Notes: generated by a model from the sequence alone, not told the origin. 64,000 bases of DNA from Desertimonas sp963772825 (GCA_963772825.1 CAVYYX010000020.1:1-64000); one strand, 5' to 3'. Positions 28,707 through 40,370 are shown, numbered from the stretch's first letter. Translations and numbers: made by a program.

Positions 28707-30074
28707 ATGCCGACACAACCAGAGATCCAAGAAGCCCTCGACGAGCTGTGCGCAAAACGCGGCATCCCGGGTGCGGTGTGCGGCGTCGTCGTCGACGGCG
28801 AGGTGACGGTCGCCGCCAGTGGAGTCGCCAACCTGAACACGGGCCTGCCGGTCGTTCGCGAGACCCTCTTCCAAGCGGGCTCGATCGGCAAGTCGTACAC
28901 CGCCACGGCGATCATGCAACTCGTCGACGAGGGTCGTCTCGATCTCGATGCGCCACTGCGCGAGTACCTGCCCGATCTGCGCTTCGCGGACGGGGGTGTG
29001 TCGCAGACGCTGACGAGCCGGCAGATTCTGACGCACACCGCAGGAATCGATGGCGACCGCCTCGACGAGGACTTCGCCTTCGGGCGCGGCGACGACTGCT
29101 TGGCGCGCTATGTGTCGTCGCTCGTCGATCTCCCCCTGATCACCGCACCGGGCGGGCTGTGGTCCTACTGCAACAGCGGCTACATCGTGCTCGGGCGGGT
29201 CATCGAGGTGCTCACCGGAACGACCTACGAGCAGGCCCTGACGACACGCCTTCTGGAACCGCTCGGGGCCAAGGACACGTTGTTCTTCCCCGGCGACATG
29301 GTGACCCACAGCCTCGCCGTCGGCCACGTTCGCCAGGGCGACAGCCCCGCTGTGGTGGCGCCGAAGTGGGAGATGAGTCGAGCCGCCGGCCCGGCGGGGT
29401 CGACGATCAACACGACCATCGGCGACCTGCTGACGTTCGCCCGACTGCACCTCGCCGACGGTGTTGCCGGCGACGGGACGCGCGTGCTCACCGAAGCCTC
29501 GACCGTTGCAATGCGCCAGCCGCAGGCCGCCTGTCCCGAGCCGGAACTGCTCGGTGATCACTGGGGACTGGGTTGGTTTCTGCGCACCGCTGCCGACCCG
29601 CTGGTCGTCGGACACGACGGCAACACGATCGGTCTGACGTCGTGCCTGCGGCTGATCCCGGAGCGCAACGCCGCATGGGCCCTGCTGATCAACCTTGCGG
29701 GGCAGAACTGGGCGGCGATGGAGCTCGGCCAGCAAGTGTTCGATCCGTGGATCGGGACGGTCACTCCGGGGCGGCCCATGCCGCAGAGCCACCCGGTTGG
29801 CGACACCGACGAACTGGTGGGCGTGTATCAGAGCGTGGGGTCCCGGCTGACGGTGACCTCGAAGGACGACGCCCTGCTGCTCGACCTCGCGTCAACCTCG
29901 GACTCGGACGGCGATCGGGAGCAGGGTCGGTTGCTCCCCGTTGCCGGGCAGCGCTTCGTGCTGCGGATGGAAGCGCTCGGCGATGACCTGCCGGCCACGT
30001 TCCTCGAGCAGGCCGGGGACCGGCGCTACGAGTACCTCCACCTCGGGGCTCGGCTGCACCGCCGCCAGCGGTGA
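28707..30074 (+). CDS. Serine hydrolase of the beta-lactamase fold with C-terminal domain (third paralogue)
   Basis: A 455-residue relative of the tandem pair at 21.4-24.2 kb, here uninterrupted. Motifs are GSIGKSYTATA (SxxK), SYCNSGYIVLG (YxN) and GHDGNTIGLTS (HxG). The beta-rich C-terminal domain starts near residue 370 (VGDTDELVGVYQSVGSRLTV). AGGAG lies six bases before ATG 28707. No signal peptide is visible. It stands under a divergent TetR gene and a palindromic operator, so it is probably induced by a small ligand. Substrate unknown; esterase, D-aminopeptidase and peptidase activities all occur in this fold. Confidence 0.88.
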   Translation: MPTQPEIQEALDELCAKRGIPGAVCGVVVDGEVTVAASGVANLNTGLPVVRETLFQAGSIGKSYTATAIMQLVDEGRLDLDAPLREYLPDLRFADGGVSQTLTSRQILTHTAGIDGDRLDEDFAFGRGDDCLARYVSSLVDLPLITAPGGLWSYCNSGYIVLGRVIEVLTGTTYEQALTTRLLEPLGAKDTLFFPGDMVTHSLAVGHVRQGDSPAVVAPKWEMSRAAGPAGSTINTTIGDLLTFARLHLADGVAGDGTRVLTEASTVAMRQPQAACPEPELLGDHWGLGWFLRTAADPLVVGHDGNTIGLTSCLRLIPERNAAWALLINLAGQNWAAMELGQQVFDPWIGTVTPGRPMPQSHPVGDTDELVGVYQSVGSRLTVTSKDDALLLDLASTSDSDGDREQGRLLPVAGQRFVLRMEALGDDLPATFLEQAGDRRYEYLHLGARLHRRQR

Positions 30075-30624
30075 TCAGAAGATCCAGATCAGCAAGCAGG
30101 ATGAAGCCGGCTCCGGCGCTGAACAGCATGGCGATCATCGAGACGGCCAGGAGCAGGGGCAGGCTCATCAGCGTCTCGAGGATGCGAGTCAGCCGTGTGG
30201 CGGTCCCCGACTGCATGGCCTGCGAACGCAAGCGGCCCATCGTCGGCATCACCGTCGTCACGACCGCTGGACCGCCTTGGCCGGTGAACTCCGTCGTTTC
30301 GATGACGACGGCCGAGGCGTCGCCGCCGGCATCGAGCAACGAGCGGAAGTCGCCGGCGAGTTGCGACGTCGAGCGACCGACGGAGACCAACCGGAAACAG
30401 GCGAGCAACGGCGGCACGACCGCCCCGATGAGCAACAACGTGCCCACGACCGTCCACACCGATTCGGCGCTTCCGTCGAGCGCCGATCGGCCGACGAGCA
30501 GCGCCGAGCCGGCGACGAGTAGGCCGAACAAGGCGACGATCGCGGCGAGCACCGCGCCGAAGCGCACGTAGCGCGTGATCACGGCGGTAGCCCGATCGGC
30601 GAGGAGTCCGGCGGTCGGTTGCAC
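30075..30624 (-). pseudogene. Small integral membrane protein, single-base frameshift at the C-terminus
   Basis: GTG 30624 starts a protein of about 182 residues. It has two membrane helices near the N-terminus (VLAAIVALFGLLVAGSALL and VVGTLLLIGAVVPPLLACF), a soluble central region, and a hydrophobic C-terminal hairpin (LPLLLAVSMIAMLFSAGAGF). The literal frame runs on far into the convergent serine-hydrolase gene. Removing one base at about 30090 gives an ending ILLAIWIF and a stop at 30075-30077, exactly next to the neighbour's stop. I do not recognise a family. Confidence 0.6.
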
Positions 30625-30660
30625 TGGAGCAGTTTGCCAGTTCAGCGCCAGACTGATCCT

Positions 30661-31438
30661 GTGACCGATGTGGCAGGTGACTTGTTCGGCGTCGAGCGGG
30701 ACGTCGTCACCGTCGTCGGTGTGGATGCCCGCACGTACTTGCACGGGCAGCTGAGCCAGGACGTGCAGTCGCTCGGCGCGGGTGAGAGCCGCTGGACGCT
30801 CGTGCTCAACCCCAATGGGCGCGTCGAGGTCCTGGCCCGTGTGTTGTGCGTCGCCGACGACCACTTCGAGCTCGACACGGAAGCCGATTTCGGCGAGGTG
30901 CTCGCCGCCCGCCTCAACCGCTTCCGCATCCGCGTGAAGGCCGATCTCGAGCAGTCGACCGCCACGCTGTTCGCCCCCCTCGGCCAGTTTGGTGAGCGGA
31001 GCGTGCAGGAATCCGCACGCTGCCGCCCACCAAAATGGCCGGATCGGGTGGTGGGGCACCGGCAGCTGGATGGACAAGCTGCCTTCAGGAACCTCTTCGG
31101 CCGACACGACGATCGACGACTACGAACGCGCCAGGGTCGCCGCTGGGTGGCCGGCGATGGGCACGGAGATCGTCCCGGGGGAGCGGATCGCGACGGAGGT
31201 CGCCGTGGTCGCGGTGGCCGTCAACTTCACGAAGGGTTGCTACCCGGGTCAGGAGCTGGTCGAACGGATGGACTCGCGCGGATCGCAGGCGCCTCGGCAA
31301 CTCCGCATTCTGACCCTCGACGAGGCCGCGGCGCTCGGCGACGTCGGCGAGATCACGTCGGTGGCCGGTGACAAGGCGCTCGGTTACGTCAGGCGCGGCG
31401 CAGCGGTCGGTGACGTGCCCGGACCGGCCAGCGCCTGA
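30661..31438 (+). pseudogene. ygfZ: YgfZ-type folate-binding protein (iron-sulfur cluster repair), single-base frameshift
   Basis: YgfZ/GcvT-like proteins bind tetrahydrofolate and help maintain certain Fe-S enzymes. The first part (VTVVGVDARTYLHGQLSQDV, TLVLNPNGRVEVLARVLCV) reads from GTG 30661. The second part, one frame on, has RVAAGWPAMGTEIVPGE and the signature KGCYPGQELVERM. The slip lies between about 30985 and 31060, and dropping one base gives 258 residues, the normal length. The 3' end overlaps the convergent M50 gene by 55 bases, an unusually long overlap. Confidence 0.82.
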
Positions 31439-32553
31439 ACGGCCGGGTGGCTGCGCACCGCAGCCATCGCCGGGCTGTTGACCAGGGCGTTGAGCTGATC
31501 GTCGGGGAGGCCTCGATCGAGGGCAGTCCGCAGCCAGGCTGCAGTCGTCGCCCCATCGCCCAGCGCCGCCGCTGCTCGGGCGACGCCGCACGCGGCCATC
31601 GGTGTCGGTTCGATGGCGAAGCCATCGGCGGCGTACTCGGCGGCCTCGCGGCTGCGCCCGGCGTTGATCAGGAGGATCGTCAGCAGGTACTCGTTGGTGG
31701 AGTTGCCCCGTGGCAACGGTTGACGAAGGTTGGCGATCAACGAGGCGAGCACCGCGGCGTGCTCGCCATCGAGCACCTTGCTGCGGGTCTCGGTCAGGGG
31801 TGTGCGCTGGCCGAAGGCCTTGGTGAGCTGGGCCTCGGCGCGCTGGCGATCGCCGGTCCGGGCCGTCGCCACCGCCGTATCGATCGGTGACACTGCCGTC
31901 CGCTTGCGGTGGGCGAACAATCCCTGGAGCTGGATGAGCAGGAGGAACCCGATGAACACGGTCATCCCCGCCAGCCGGTCGACGAACGGGGTGGCGACGA
32001 GCGCGGCCACCGTGACGCCGACGCTGGCGTAGGTCATCACCGTCTCCGCCCGGCCCGGCAGGAAGCGGTCGAGCACCGTCGTCGTGGCGTGCCCGCCGTC
32101 GAGTGGCAACACCGGGATCAGGTTGATCGCCCCGATCACCGGACCGGCCCACCACACCGCCGCGACCTTCGGCTCGACGAAGGCCGACGGGCGTTCGGAC
32201 GGGTCACCGCCGAGCAGAACGAGCAGGGCGACGCCGGTGGCGATGTGGGTCAGCGGTCCGGCCAACGAGATGGCGATGGTCCACGGGCGCGATAGCGGGT
32301 GCGGGGCGTGGTACGAGGTGAAACCGGCCATGAACTCGAGGGAGATCGTCGCTTCGGCCCCGGCACGGCGGGCGACGAGGGCATGGGCCAGCTCGTGGAT
32401 CAGCGTGAAGCCGGCGACCGAGCCGGCCAACCACCAACCGAACTCGCCGCCGTCGTTGATGAACGCCAGCAGCACCATGAACACGACGAACCCGGCCCCG
32501 ACGTGCACCGGGAAGCCGAGCAGCCGGAACAACGGTTGAGAGCGGGCGGCCAT
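31384..32553 (-). CDS. M50-family site-2-type membrane metalloprotease
   Basis: An intramembrane zinc protease of 389 residues. The zinc motif HELAHA lies in the second helix (FTLIHELAHALVARRAG), and the third ligand Asp is in INLIPVLPLDGGH. About six membrane segments are followed by a C-terminal soluble region of TPR-like helices (about residues 240-380). The frame is open upstream through a repeat, but ATG 32553 (MAARSQPLFRLLGFPV) gives a natural start. The substrate is unknown; relatives cut anti-sigma factors or membrane proteins. Confidence 0.85.
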   Translation of the reverse strand: MAARSQPLFRLLGFPVHVGAGFVVFMVLLAFINDGGEFGWWLAGSVAGFTLIHELAHALVARRAGAEATISLEFMAGFTSYHAPHPLSRPWTIAISLAGPLTHIATGVALLVLLGGDPSERPSAFVEPKVAAVWWAGPVIGAINLIPVLPLDGGHATTTVLDRFLPGRAETVMTYASVGVTVAALVATPFVDRLAGMTVFIGFLLLIQLQGLFAHRKRTAVSPIDTAVATARTGDRQRAEAQLTKAFGQRTPLTETRSKVLDGEHAAVLASLIANLRQPLPRGNSTNEYLLTILLINAGRSREAAEYAADGFAIEPTPMAACGVARAAAALGDGATTAAWLRTALDRGLPDDQLNALVNSPAMAAVRSHPAVQALAGPGTSPTAAPRLT

Positions 32554-32579
32554 CGCCCGCCAGCGTACGAGCCCCCACC

Positions 32580-32664
32580 CATTGGAGTGTTTGCTGCTGT
32601 CGGAGTGTTTGCCGCGGGGCGTGTCGGCCGGAAACACTCCATCGGCAGGAAACACTCCAATCTG
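32580..32664. repeat. Imperfect inverted repeat built from four copies of GGAGTGTTT(G/C)C
   Basis: Two direct copies (GGAGTGTTTGC at 32584-32594 and 32602-32612) face two inverted copies (GGAAACACTCC at 32630-32640 and 32648-32658). Together they make two arms of about 33 bases that pair over most of their length, with a loop of about 16 bases. A 28-base part (32637-32664) recurs with one mismatch at 50346-50373. The element lies between the M50 and ppdK starts. TAGACT at 32672-32677, just before the ppdK GTG, could be a -10 box, so the repeat covers the expected -35 region. Confidence 0.75.
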
Positions 32665-32685
32665 GCGCTCGTAGACTCACCTGTC

Positions 32686-35337
<2,652 letters not shown>

Positions 35338-35352
35338 CGACAACAGGACCCG

Positions 35353-36432
35353 ATGACACCACTACTCGCCGCTGGGAGCAGCGGCAACTTCGTCGAGCTC
35401 AACGTCCATGCGTGGCAGTGGCTGACGCTGCTGGGGATCATCGTCGCCCTGCTGCTCATCGACCTGCTTGTCGTGCACCGGGAGGCGCACGCCGTCAGCA
35501 CCAAGGAAGCGGCCATCGAGTCGGCGGCCTGGATCTCCATCGGGGTCGGCTTCTCGCTGATCGTGTTGTGGTGGTTCGGTGGCGCGGCGACCGGCGAGTA
35601 CGTGTCCGGCTACCTCATCGAGAAGAGCCTGAGCATCGACAACGTCTTCGTGTGGGCGTTGATCATGGCCTACTTCAAGGTGCCCCAGAAGTACCAGCAC
35701 CGCGTCCTGTTCTGGGGGATCTTCGGAGCCCTCGTGATGCGGGCGATCTTCATCTTCGCCGGTGTCGCGCTCATCGAGCGGTTCGACTGGGTGCTCTACG
35801 TCTTCGGCGCCTTCTTGATCTTCACCGCCGTGCGCATGCTGACGTCAGGCGACGAGGAGTACAACCCGGCCGACAGCAGGTTCATGCGCTTCGTCAACCG
35901 TGTCGTCCCGAGCACCGACAAGCTCGACGGACCACACCTGTTCACGAAGATCAACGGCAAGCGCCTGGCCACACCGCTGTTCGCGGTGCTCGTCCTCGTC
36001 GAGTTCACCGACGTGATCTTCGCCGTCGACAGCGTTCCAGCGGTGCTCGCCGTCAGCCACGAGTCATTCATCGTCTTCTCGTCGAACGCCTTCGCCATCC
36101 TCGGCCTGCGCGCCCTCTACTTCCTGCTCGCCGACCTGCATGGCCGGTTCCGCTACCTGCAGACCGGCCTCGCCGTGATCCTCGCCTTCGTCGGCGTGAA
36201 GATGATCATCTCGCAGTTGTGGGATCTCCACATCCCCACCTACATCTCGCTGCCGATCATCGGAGTCATCCTCGGGGTATCGATCGCGGCCTCGTTGATG
36301 CGCGAGCCCGAGGAGCCCGACGAACCCGAGAGCGACGAGGCGATGTCCGAGGCGGTGCACGACGCCTTCGACCACGACCCGACCACCGACCCTCACGTCA
36401 CCGGCGACCACGCGACGCGCGACAAGGGCTGA
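35353..36432 (+). CDS. TerC/Alx-family membrane protein
   Basis: A 359-residue polytopic protein with about nine membrane segments and the family motifs EKSLSIDNVFVWALIM and FTDVIFAVDSVPAVLAVS, whose Asp residues probably bind or move metal. It has an acidic, His-containing cytosolic tail (about residues 315-359). TerC/Alx proteins are linked to manganese export and metal homeostasis. It follows ppdK by 15 bases. No yybP-ykoY riboswitch fits in that gap. Confidence 0.92.
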   Translation: MTPLLAAGSSGNFVELNVHAWQWLTLLGIIVALLLIDLLVVHREAHAVSTKEAAIESAAWISIGVGFSLIVLWWFGGAATGEYVSGYLIEKSLSIDNVFVWALIMAYFKVPQKYQHRVLFWGIFGALVMRAIFIFAGVALIERFDWVLYVFGAFLIFTAVRMLTSGDEEYNPADSRFMRFVNRVVPSTDKLDGPHLFTKINGKRLATPLFAVLVLVEFTDVIFAVDSVPAVLAVSHESFIVFSSNAFAILGLRALYFLLADLHGRFRYLQTGLAVILAFVGVKMIISQLWDLHIPTYISLPIIGVILGVSIAASLMREPEEPDEPESDEAMSEAVHDAFDHDPTTDPHVTGDHATRDKG

Positions 36433-36453
36433 GCCCCGAGCGGGCCGACCGGC

Positions 36454-38208
36454 ATGGCGATCCGCGACGACGACATCGAGCGGCTCAAGGCCACGGTGTC
36501 GCTCGTCGACGTCGTCGGCGAGGTCGTCTCGTTGCGCAAGGTCGGGCGCAACTTCGTCGGGCTGTGCCCGTTCCACGCCGAAAAGACGCCGTCGTTCAAC
36601 GTCCGCGAGGAGGTTGGCAGATACCGCTGCTTCGGCTGCGATCAATCCGGCGACGCGATCACGTTCGTCGAGCGGACCCGCCACGTCGACTTCGTCGGCG
36701 CCGTCGAGTACCTCGCCGCCAAGGTCGGGATGCAGTTGGAGTACACGACGTCGGGGCAGTCGGCGGAGCGACAGCGGCGCAAGCGCCTCGTCGAGGCGAT
36801 GGCCACCGCCGTCGACTGGTACCACCAACGCCTGCTCGACGACCCGGCGGCCCGGCCGGCTCGTGACTACCTGCGCAGCCGGGGACTGCACGGCGACGTC
36901 GCCCGGCAGTTCAAGATCGGCTGGGCGCCCGACGAGTGGGACGCCCTGGCGAAGCAGTCCGGCATCGAGTCCGAGCTGTTGCGCGTCACCGGCCTGGCCT
37001 TCTCCAACCGTGCCGGCCGAATGCAGGACGCCTTCCGCGCCCGCGTCCTGTTCCCGATCTTCTCGGACGCCGGAGACGCAGTAGCGATCGGTGGTCGGGT
37101 GCTGCCCGGGTCGGCCGACGCGGCGAAGTACAAGAACTCGCCGGAGACCCCGATCTACTCCAAGTCGCGCACGCTGTACGGCCTCAATTGGGCGAAGGCC
37201 GACGTCACGAACCACGACCAGGTGATCGTGTGCGAGGGGTACACCGACGTGATCGGCTTCCATCGAGCCGGCGTGCCGCGCGCCGTGGCGACGTGCGGCA
37301 CGGCATTCACCGAAGACCACGTTCGGCTGCTCAAGCGCTATGCCAGCCGCGTGGTGCTGGCATTCGACGCCGATGCCGCCGGACAGGGCGCCGCCGAGCG
37401 GTTCTACGAATGGGAGCAGAAGTACCAGATTCAGGTCTCCGTCGCCCGGCTTCCCGACGGCATCGATCCTGGCGAGCTCGCTCAGCGGGACCCTGCGGCG
37501 TTGGCCGCGGCCGTCGAGGACTCGACTCCGTTTCTCGCCTTCCGCCTGCGTCGGGTGGTCGATCGCCGCCGGGCGCGGACTCCGGAGGAGCGAGCCGGAC
37601 TGGCCCAAGAGGCGATGGCGGTGGTCAACGAGCACCCCGACGTCAACGTACGCACGTTGTACGCGGGCGAGGTCGCCGCCCAGACCGGATTGGCAGTCGC
37701 CGACCTCGTGGACGTCGCCAAGCGCCGTCGCGCCGGCCCGGTCGGCGAGTTCACCCGTCCGCCGCAGCGCCTTCGGGAGAACGCCGAGTTCGCCGCCTTG
37801 ACGTTGTTGGCCCAGGACTGGGATGCGATCGCCGGGTGGCTGATCGAAGAGTTGTTCCGCGACGAAGCTCACCGCCGGGCGTTCCTCGCCCTGGCGGCCG
37901 CGGACGGCGACCTGTCCGCAGCGCTCGACGCCGCCGACCCGGATGCGCGCGACGTCCTCGAGCGCGCGGCTGTCGCCGATCTCGAGGTGCAGCCCGAGGT
38001 CGAGGCCCGCAACCTGATCGCGGCGGCGGTCCGCCGGGAGCTCAGCCATCCCGGCTCGGCCGGCGATCCGGCACGAATTCGCGAGGATGCCGAGGCCCGC
38101 TTGCAGCTCGAGGAACTGGCCCAACCGATTGCCGCCGGCTCGGCGGCCGGGTGGTTGCTAGGTTGGCTCCATCGCCGCATGGAGCAACGAGCAGCAGGGG
38201 GGAACTGA
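36454..38208 (+). CDS. dnaG: DNA primase
   Basis: DnaG makes RNA primers for replication. The N-terminal zinc ribbon is CPFHAEKTPSF followed by CFGCDQSGDAI. The catalytic TOPRIM core has VIVCEGYTDVIGFHRAG and VLAFDADAAGQGAAERFYEWE. The C-terminal helicase-binding part is divergent, as is usual. The length is 584 residues. It starts 22 bases after terC. The macromolecular-synthesis order dnaG-rpoD is conserved, and the 3' end runs directly into the rpoD coding text. Confidence 0.93.
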   Translation: MAIRDDDIERLKATVSLVDVVGEVVSLRKVGRNFVGLCPFHAEKTPSFNVREEVGRYRCFGCDQSGDAITFVERTRHVDFVGAVEYLAAKVGMQLEYTTSGQSAERQRRKRLVEAMATAVDWYHQRLLDDPAARPARDYLRSRGLHGDVARQFKIGWAPDEWDALAKQSGIESELLRVTGLAFSNRAGRMQDAFRARVLFPIFSDAGDAVAIGGRVLPGSADAAKYKNSPETPIYSKSRTLYGLNWAKADVTNHDQVIVCEGYTDVIGFHRAGVPRAVATCGTAFTEDHVRLLKRYASRVVLAFDADAAGQGAAERFYEWEQKYQIQVSVARLPDGIDPGELAQRDPAALAAAVEDSTPFLAFRLRRVVDRRRARTPEERAGLAQEAMAVVNEHPDVNVRTLYAGEVAAQTGLAVADLVDVAKRRRAGPVGEFTRPPQRLRENAEFAALTLLAQDWDAIAGWLIEELFRDEAHRRAFLALAAADGDLSAALDAADPDARDVLERAAVADLEVQPEVEARNLIAAAVRRELSHPGSAGDPARIREDAEARLQLEELAQPIAAGSAAGWLLGWLHRRMEQRAAGGN

Positions 38209-38494
38209 GGCCACTCCGTTCCACTCCGAAGGCGTCGACCCGCAGGAGTGGGCCGAGCTCACCGAGCGCGGCCGGGCCACCGGGACGGTACACGCCGAAG
38301 AGGTCGCCCTCGTCCTGCGCAACGTCGAACTGACCGGTGATGTCCTGGAAGCGACCCGTGACGCGCTGACCGGTGAGGGCATCCGCATCGATGAGGCGGT
38401 CGACGACGGTGACGACGACGCTGACGACGAGCGGTCCGCCGGGACGGTCGCCCTGACGTTCGAGCAACTCGCCGACGACCCGGCGGACGAGCGG

Positions 38495-39460
38495 TTGCTC
38501 AGCCGCCGGCGGCGCAGCCGGGCGACGCGCATCCAGAGTCGCGGCGACGGGTCGACGTCGGACGGTGTGCGCATGTACCTGCGTGAGATCGGCCAGGTCG
38601 ACTTGCTCACCACGGAGGACGAGCGGCGCCTGGCCCAGCTCATCGAAGCCGGCCATCTCGCGGCGGGGCGCATCGACGCCGGCGGCGAGGACATCGATCG
38701 TCGCTATCTCCTGCGTGTCGTCACTCGGGGGGAACGGGCCAAGAGCGAACTGACCCAGGCCAATCTGCGCCTCGTGGTGAGCATCGCCAAGCGCTACTCC
38801 AACCGGGGGATGCAGCTGCTCGACCTGATCCAAGAAGGCAACCTCGGGTTGATGCGGGCGGTCGACAAGTTCGACTACACCAAGGGCTTCAAGTTCTCCA
38901 CGTACGCCACGTGGTGGATTCGCCAGGCGATCACCCGGGCGATCGCCGACCAGGCGCGGACGATCCGCATCCCCGTGCACATGGTCGAGTACATGAACCG
39001 GGTGATCCGCGCCAAGCGCCAGCTGCACCAAGAGCTCGAGCGGGAGCCGACGATCGAGGAGATCGCCACCCAGGTCAGTCTCGAACCGGAGCGGGTGCGA
39101 GAGCTGCTGCGCATCTCGATGGATCCGCTCTCGCTGGACTCGCCGATCGGCGAGGAGGACGAGTCGAATCTCGCCGATTTCATCCAGGACCCGACGATCG
39201 ACGGCCCCGCCGACGTGGCGACGCGGATCATGCTGTCGGAGGCGGTCGGCGACGTGCTCGGGGAGCTGTCCGAGCGCGAGCAGGAGATCGTCCGTCTGCG
39301 CTTCGGGCTCGACGGCAGCCAGGCCAAGACGCTCGAGGAGGTCGGCCGCGAGTTCGGCGTCACCCGCGAGCGGATCCGCCAGATCGAAGCCAAGACACTC
39401 GCCAAGCTGCGCCACCCGCAACGCTCCCAACGCCTCCGCGAGTTCCTCGAGACCGAGTAG
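38495..39460 (+). CDS. rpoD: Primary RNA polymerase sigma factor (sigma-70), start uncertain
   Basis: Region 1.2 is SDGVRMYLREIGQVDLLTTE, region 2 contains NLRLVVSIAKRYSNRGMQLL and KFSTYATWWIRQAITRAI, and region 4 ends with TRERIRQIEAKTLAKLRHP. TTG 38495 is only the first canonical start codon. The same frame is open and reads as sigma region 1.1 from about 38190 (VHAEEVALVLRNVELTGDVL, then EATRDALTGEGIRIDEAVDD). The true protein is therefore about 95 residues longer and either uses an unusual start or has an indel near the dnaG junction. Group 1 is likely from the dnaG linkage. Confidence 0.85.
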   Translation: MLSRRRRSRATRIQSRGDGSTSDGVRMYLREIGQVDLLTTEDERRLAQLIEAGHLAAGRIDAGGEDIDRRYLLRVVTRGERAKSELTQANLRLVVSIAKRYSNRGMQLLDLIQEGNLGLMRAVDKFDYTKGFKFSTYATWWIRQAITRAIADQARTIRIPVHMVEYMNRVIRAKRQLHQELEREPTIEEIATQVSLEPERVRELLRISMDPLSLDSPIGEEDESNLADFIQDPTIDGPADVATRIMLSEAVGDVLGELSEREQEIVRLRFGLDGSQAKTLEEVGREFGVTRERIRQIEAKTLAKLRHPQRSQRLREFLETE

Positions 39461-39534
39461 CTCGGCTGACGGCGGCCCCAGATCGTCGTGCGATGCCGAT
39501 GGGCTGTCGTAGCGGTAGCCTCGACTGGAGCCAT

Positions 39535-39607
39535 TCCGGGGTAGCTCAGCTGGCAGAGCGTTTGACTGTTAATCAAAATGTCGTGGGTTCGAGCCCCACC
39601 CCCGGAG
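39535..39607 (+). tRNA. tRNA-Asn (GTT)
   Basis: A complete cloverleaf of 73 bases. The acceptor stem is TCCGGGG/CCCCGGA, the anticodon loop is CTGTTAA with anticodon GTT, and the T-arm is GTGGG-TTCGAGC-CCCAC. The CCA end is not encoded. TAGCCT at 39516-39521 is a likely -10 box. The SRPBCC gene starts five bases downstream. Confidence 0.95.
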
Positions 39608-39611
39608 CAAG

Positions 39612-40094
39612 ATGACGGAACGGATCGAGGTGCCGCGCAAGATCTCTGCCGAGCCGGCGGCGATCTTCGCCGTGCTCTGCGACCCGCAGGGCCACGTCGC
39701 CATCGACAGCTCGGGCATGCTGATGTCAGCGAGCGGGCCACCGGTGTCCGCCGTCGGCGACACGTTCGTCGTGCACATGGACCGCGAGGCGCTCAACGAC
39801 TACCCGCTCGGCCTCTACGACGTGACCGTGACCATCCGCACGTTCGAGCGCGACCGGGAGATCGCCTGGACGGTCGTCGGCGCGGTCAGGCCGCCGATCG
39901 GCCATGTCTACGGCTACCGGCTGGAGCAGATCGCCGGTGGGACGGAAGTGACGTCGTACTACGACTGGTCGGACATCGACCCGATCTGGCGCAAGCGGGA
40001 AATCTTTCCGATCCTGTCAGAGGGAGCGCTGCGGGCCACGCTGGGCATCCTCGCCCGCACCGTCGCTCCCGGGCAGCCCCGCCCCGACGCCTGA
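39612..40094 (+). CDS. SRPBCC family protein (polyketide cyclase-like)
   Basis: A 160-residue START-fold protein: MTERIEVPRKISAEPAAIFA at the N-terminus, EIAWTVVGAVRPPIGHVYGYR in the middle and a C-terminal helix (ALRATLGILARTV). Such proteins bind hydrophobic ligands or act in small-molecule metabolism. The ATG lies five bases after tRNA-Asn, so it may be read from the tRNA promoter. No partner gene points to a ligand. Confidence 0.75.
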   Translation: MTERIEVPRKISAEPAAIFAVLCDPQGHVAIDSSGMLMSASGPPVSAVGDTFVVHMDREALNDYPLGLYDVTVTIRTFERDREIAWTVVGAVRPPIGHVYGYRLEQIAGGTEVTSYYDWSDIDPIWRKREIFPILSEGALRATLGILARTVAPGQPRPDA

Positions 40095-40218
40095 ATTCCC
40101 CAGCCCGTTCGGCGCGCTCGACCGACCGACCTCCTTGGAGTTCGTCGAGGGCACCGCCTACGTCGTCACCTTGGCCAGCGAGGTCTTGGAGATCGACGAC
40201 GTCGCTCCGACCTACTAG
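40090..40218 (+). pseudogene. Remnant of a ScyD/ScyE-like secreted protein (C-terminus only)
   Basis: In one frame the gap after the SRPBCC gene reads PFGALDRPTSLEFVEGTAYV and ends VTLASEVLEIDDVAPTY before a TAG at 40216-40218. That resembles the C-terminal blade of ScyD/ScyE-type beta-propeller proteins. There is no room for the rest of such a gene and the internal TTG at 40135 would give only 27 residues. I infer a leftover of a deleted gene between two tRNA genes. Confidence 0.45.
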
Positions 40219-40297
40219 CGAGGACACGTCGAACCCTCTTCTGGGCTGCCGGACACACGTCCACGGCCCGACCGCCCGCCGTTAGCCTGCCGCCGAA

Positions 40298-40370
40298 GGG
40301 GCGGTAGCTCAGTGGTCAGAGCACGGAACTCATAATTCCCTGGTCGTGGGTTCGATCCCCACCCGCCCCA
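40298..40370 (+). tRNA. tRNA-Met (CAT)
   Basis: A 73-base cloverleaf. The acceptor stem is GGGGCGG/CCGCCCC, the anticodon loop is CTCATAA (anticodon CAT), and the T-arm is GTGGG-TTCGATC-CCCAC. CCA is not encoded. The normal acceptor pair at position 1-72 argues against an initiator. Elongator Met is likely, though a CAT tRNA modified to read Ile AUA cannot be excluded. TAGCCT at 40283-40288 is a possible -10 box. Confidence 0.92.

Noticed and set aside
32299..32685. An N-terminal extension of pyruvate phosphate dikinase
   Set aside because: The frame is open by GC bias but runs antisense through the M50 gene and through the inverted repeat. GTG 32686 gives the family start.
35338..35352. A yybP-ykoY manganese riboswitch before terC
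   Set aside because: Only 15 bases separate ppdK and terC, too short for this RNA.
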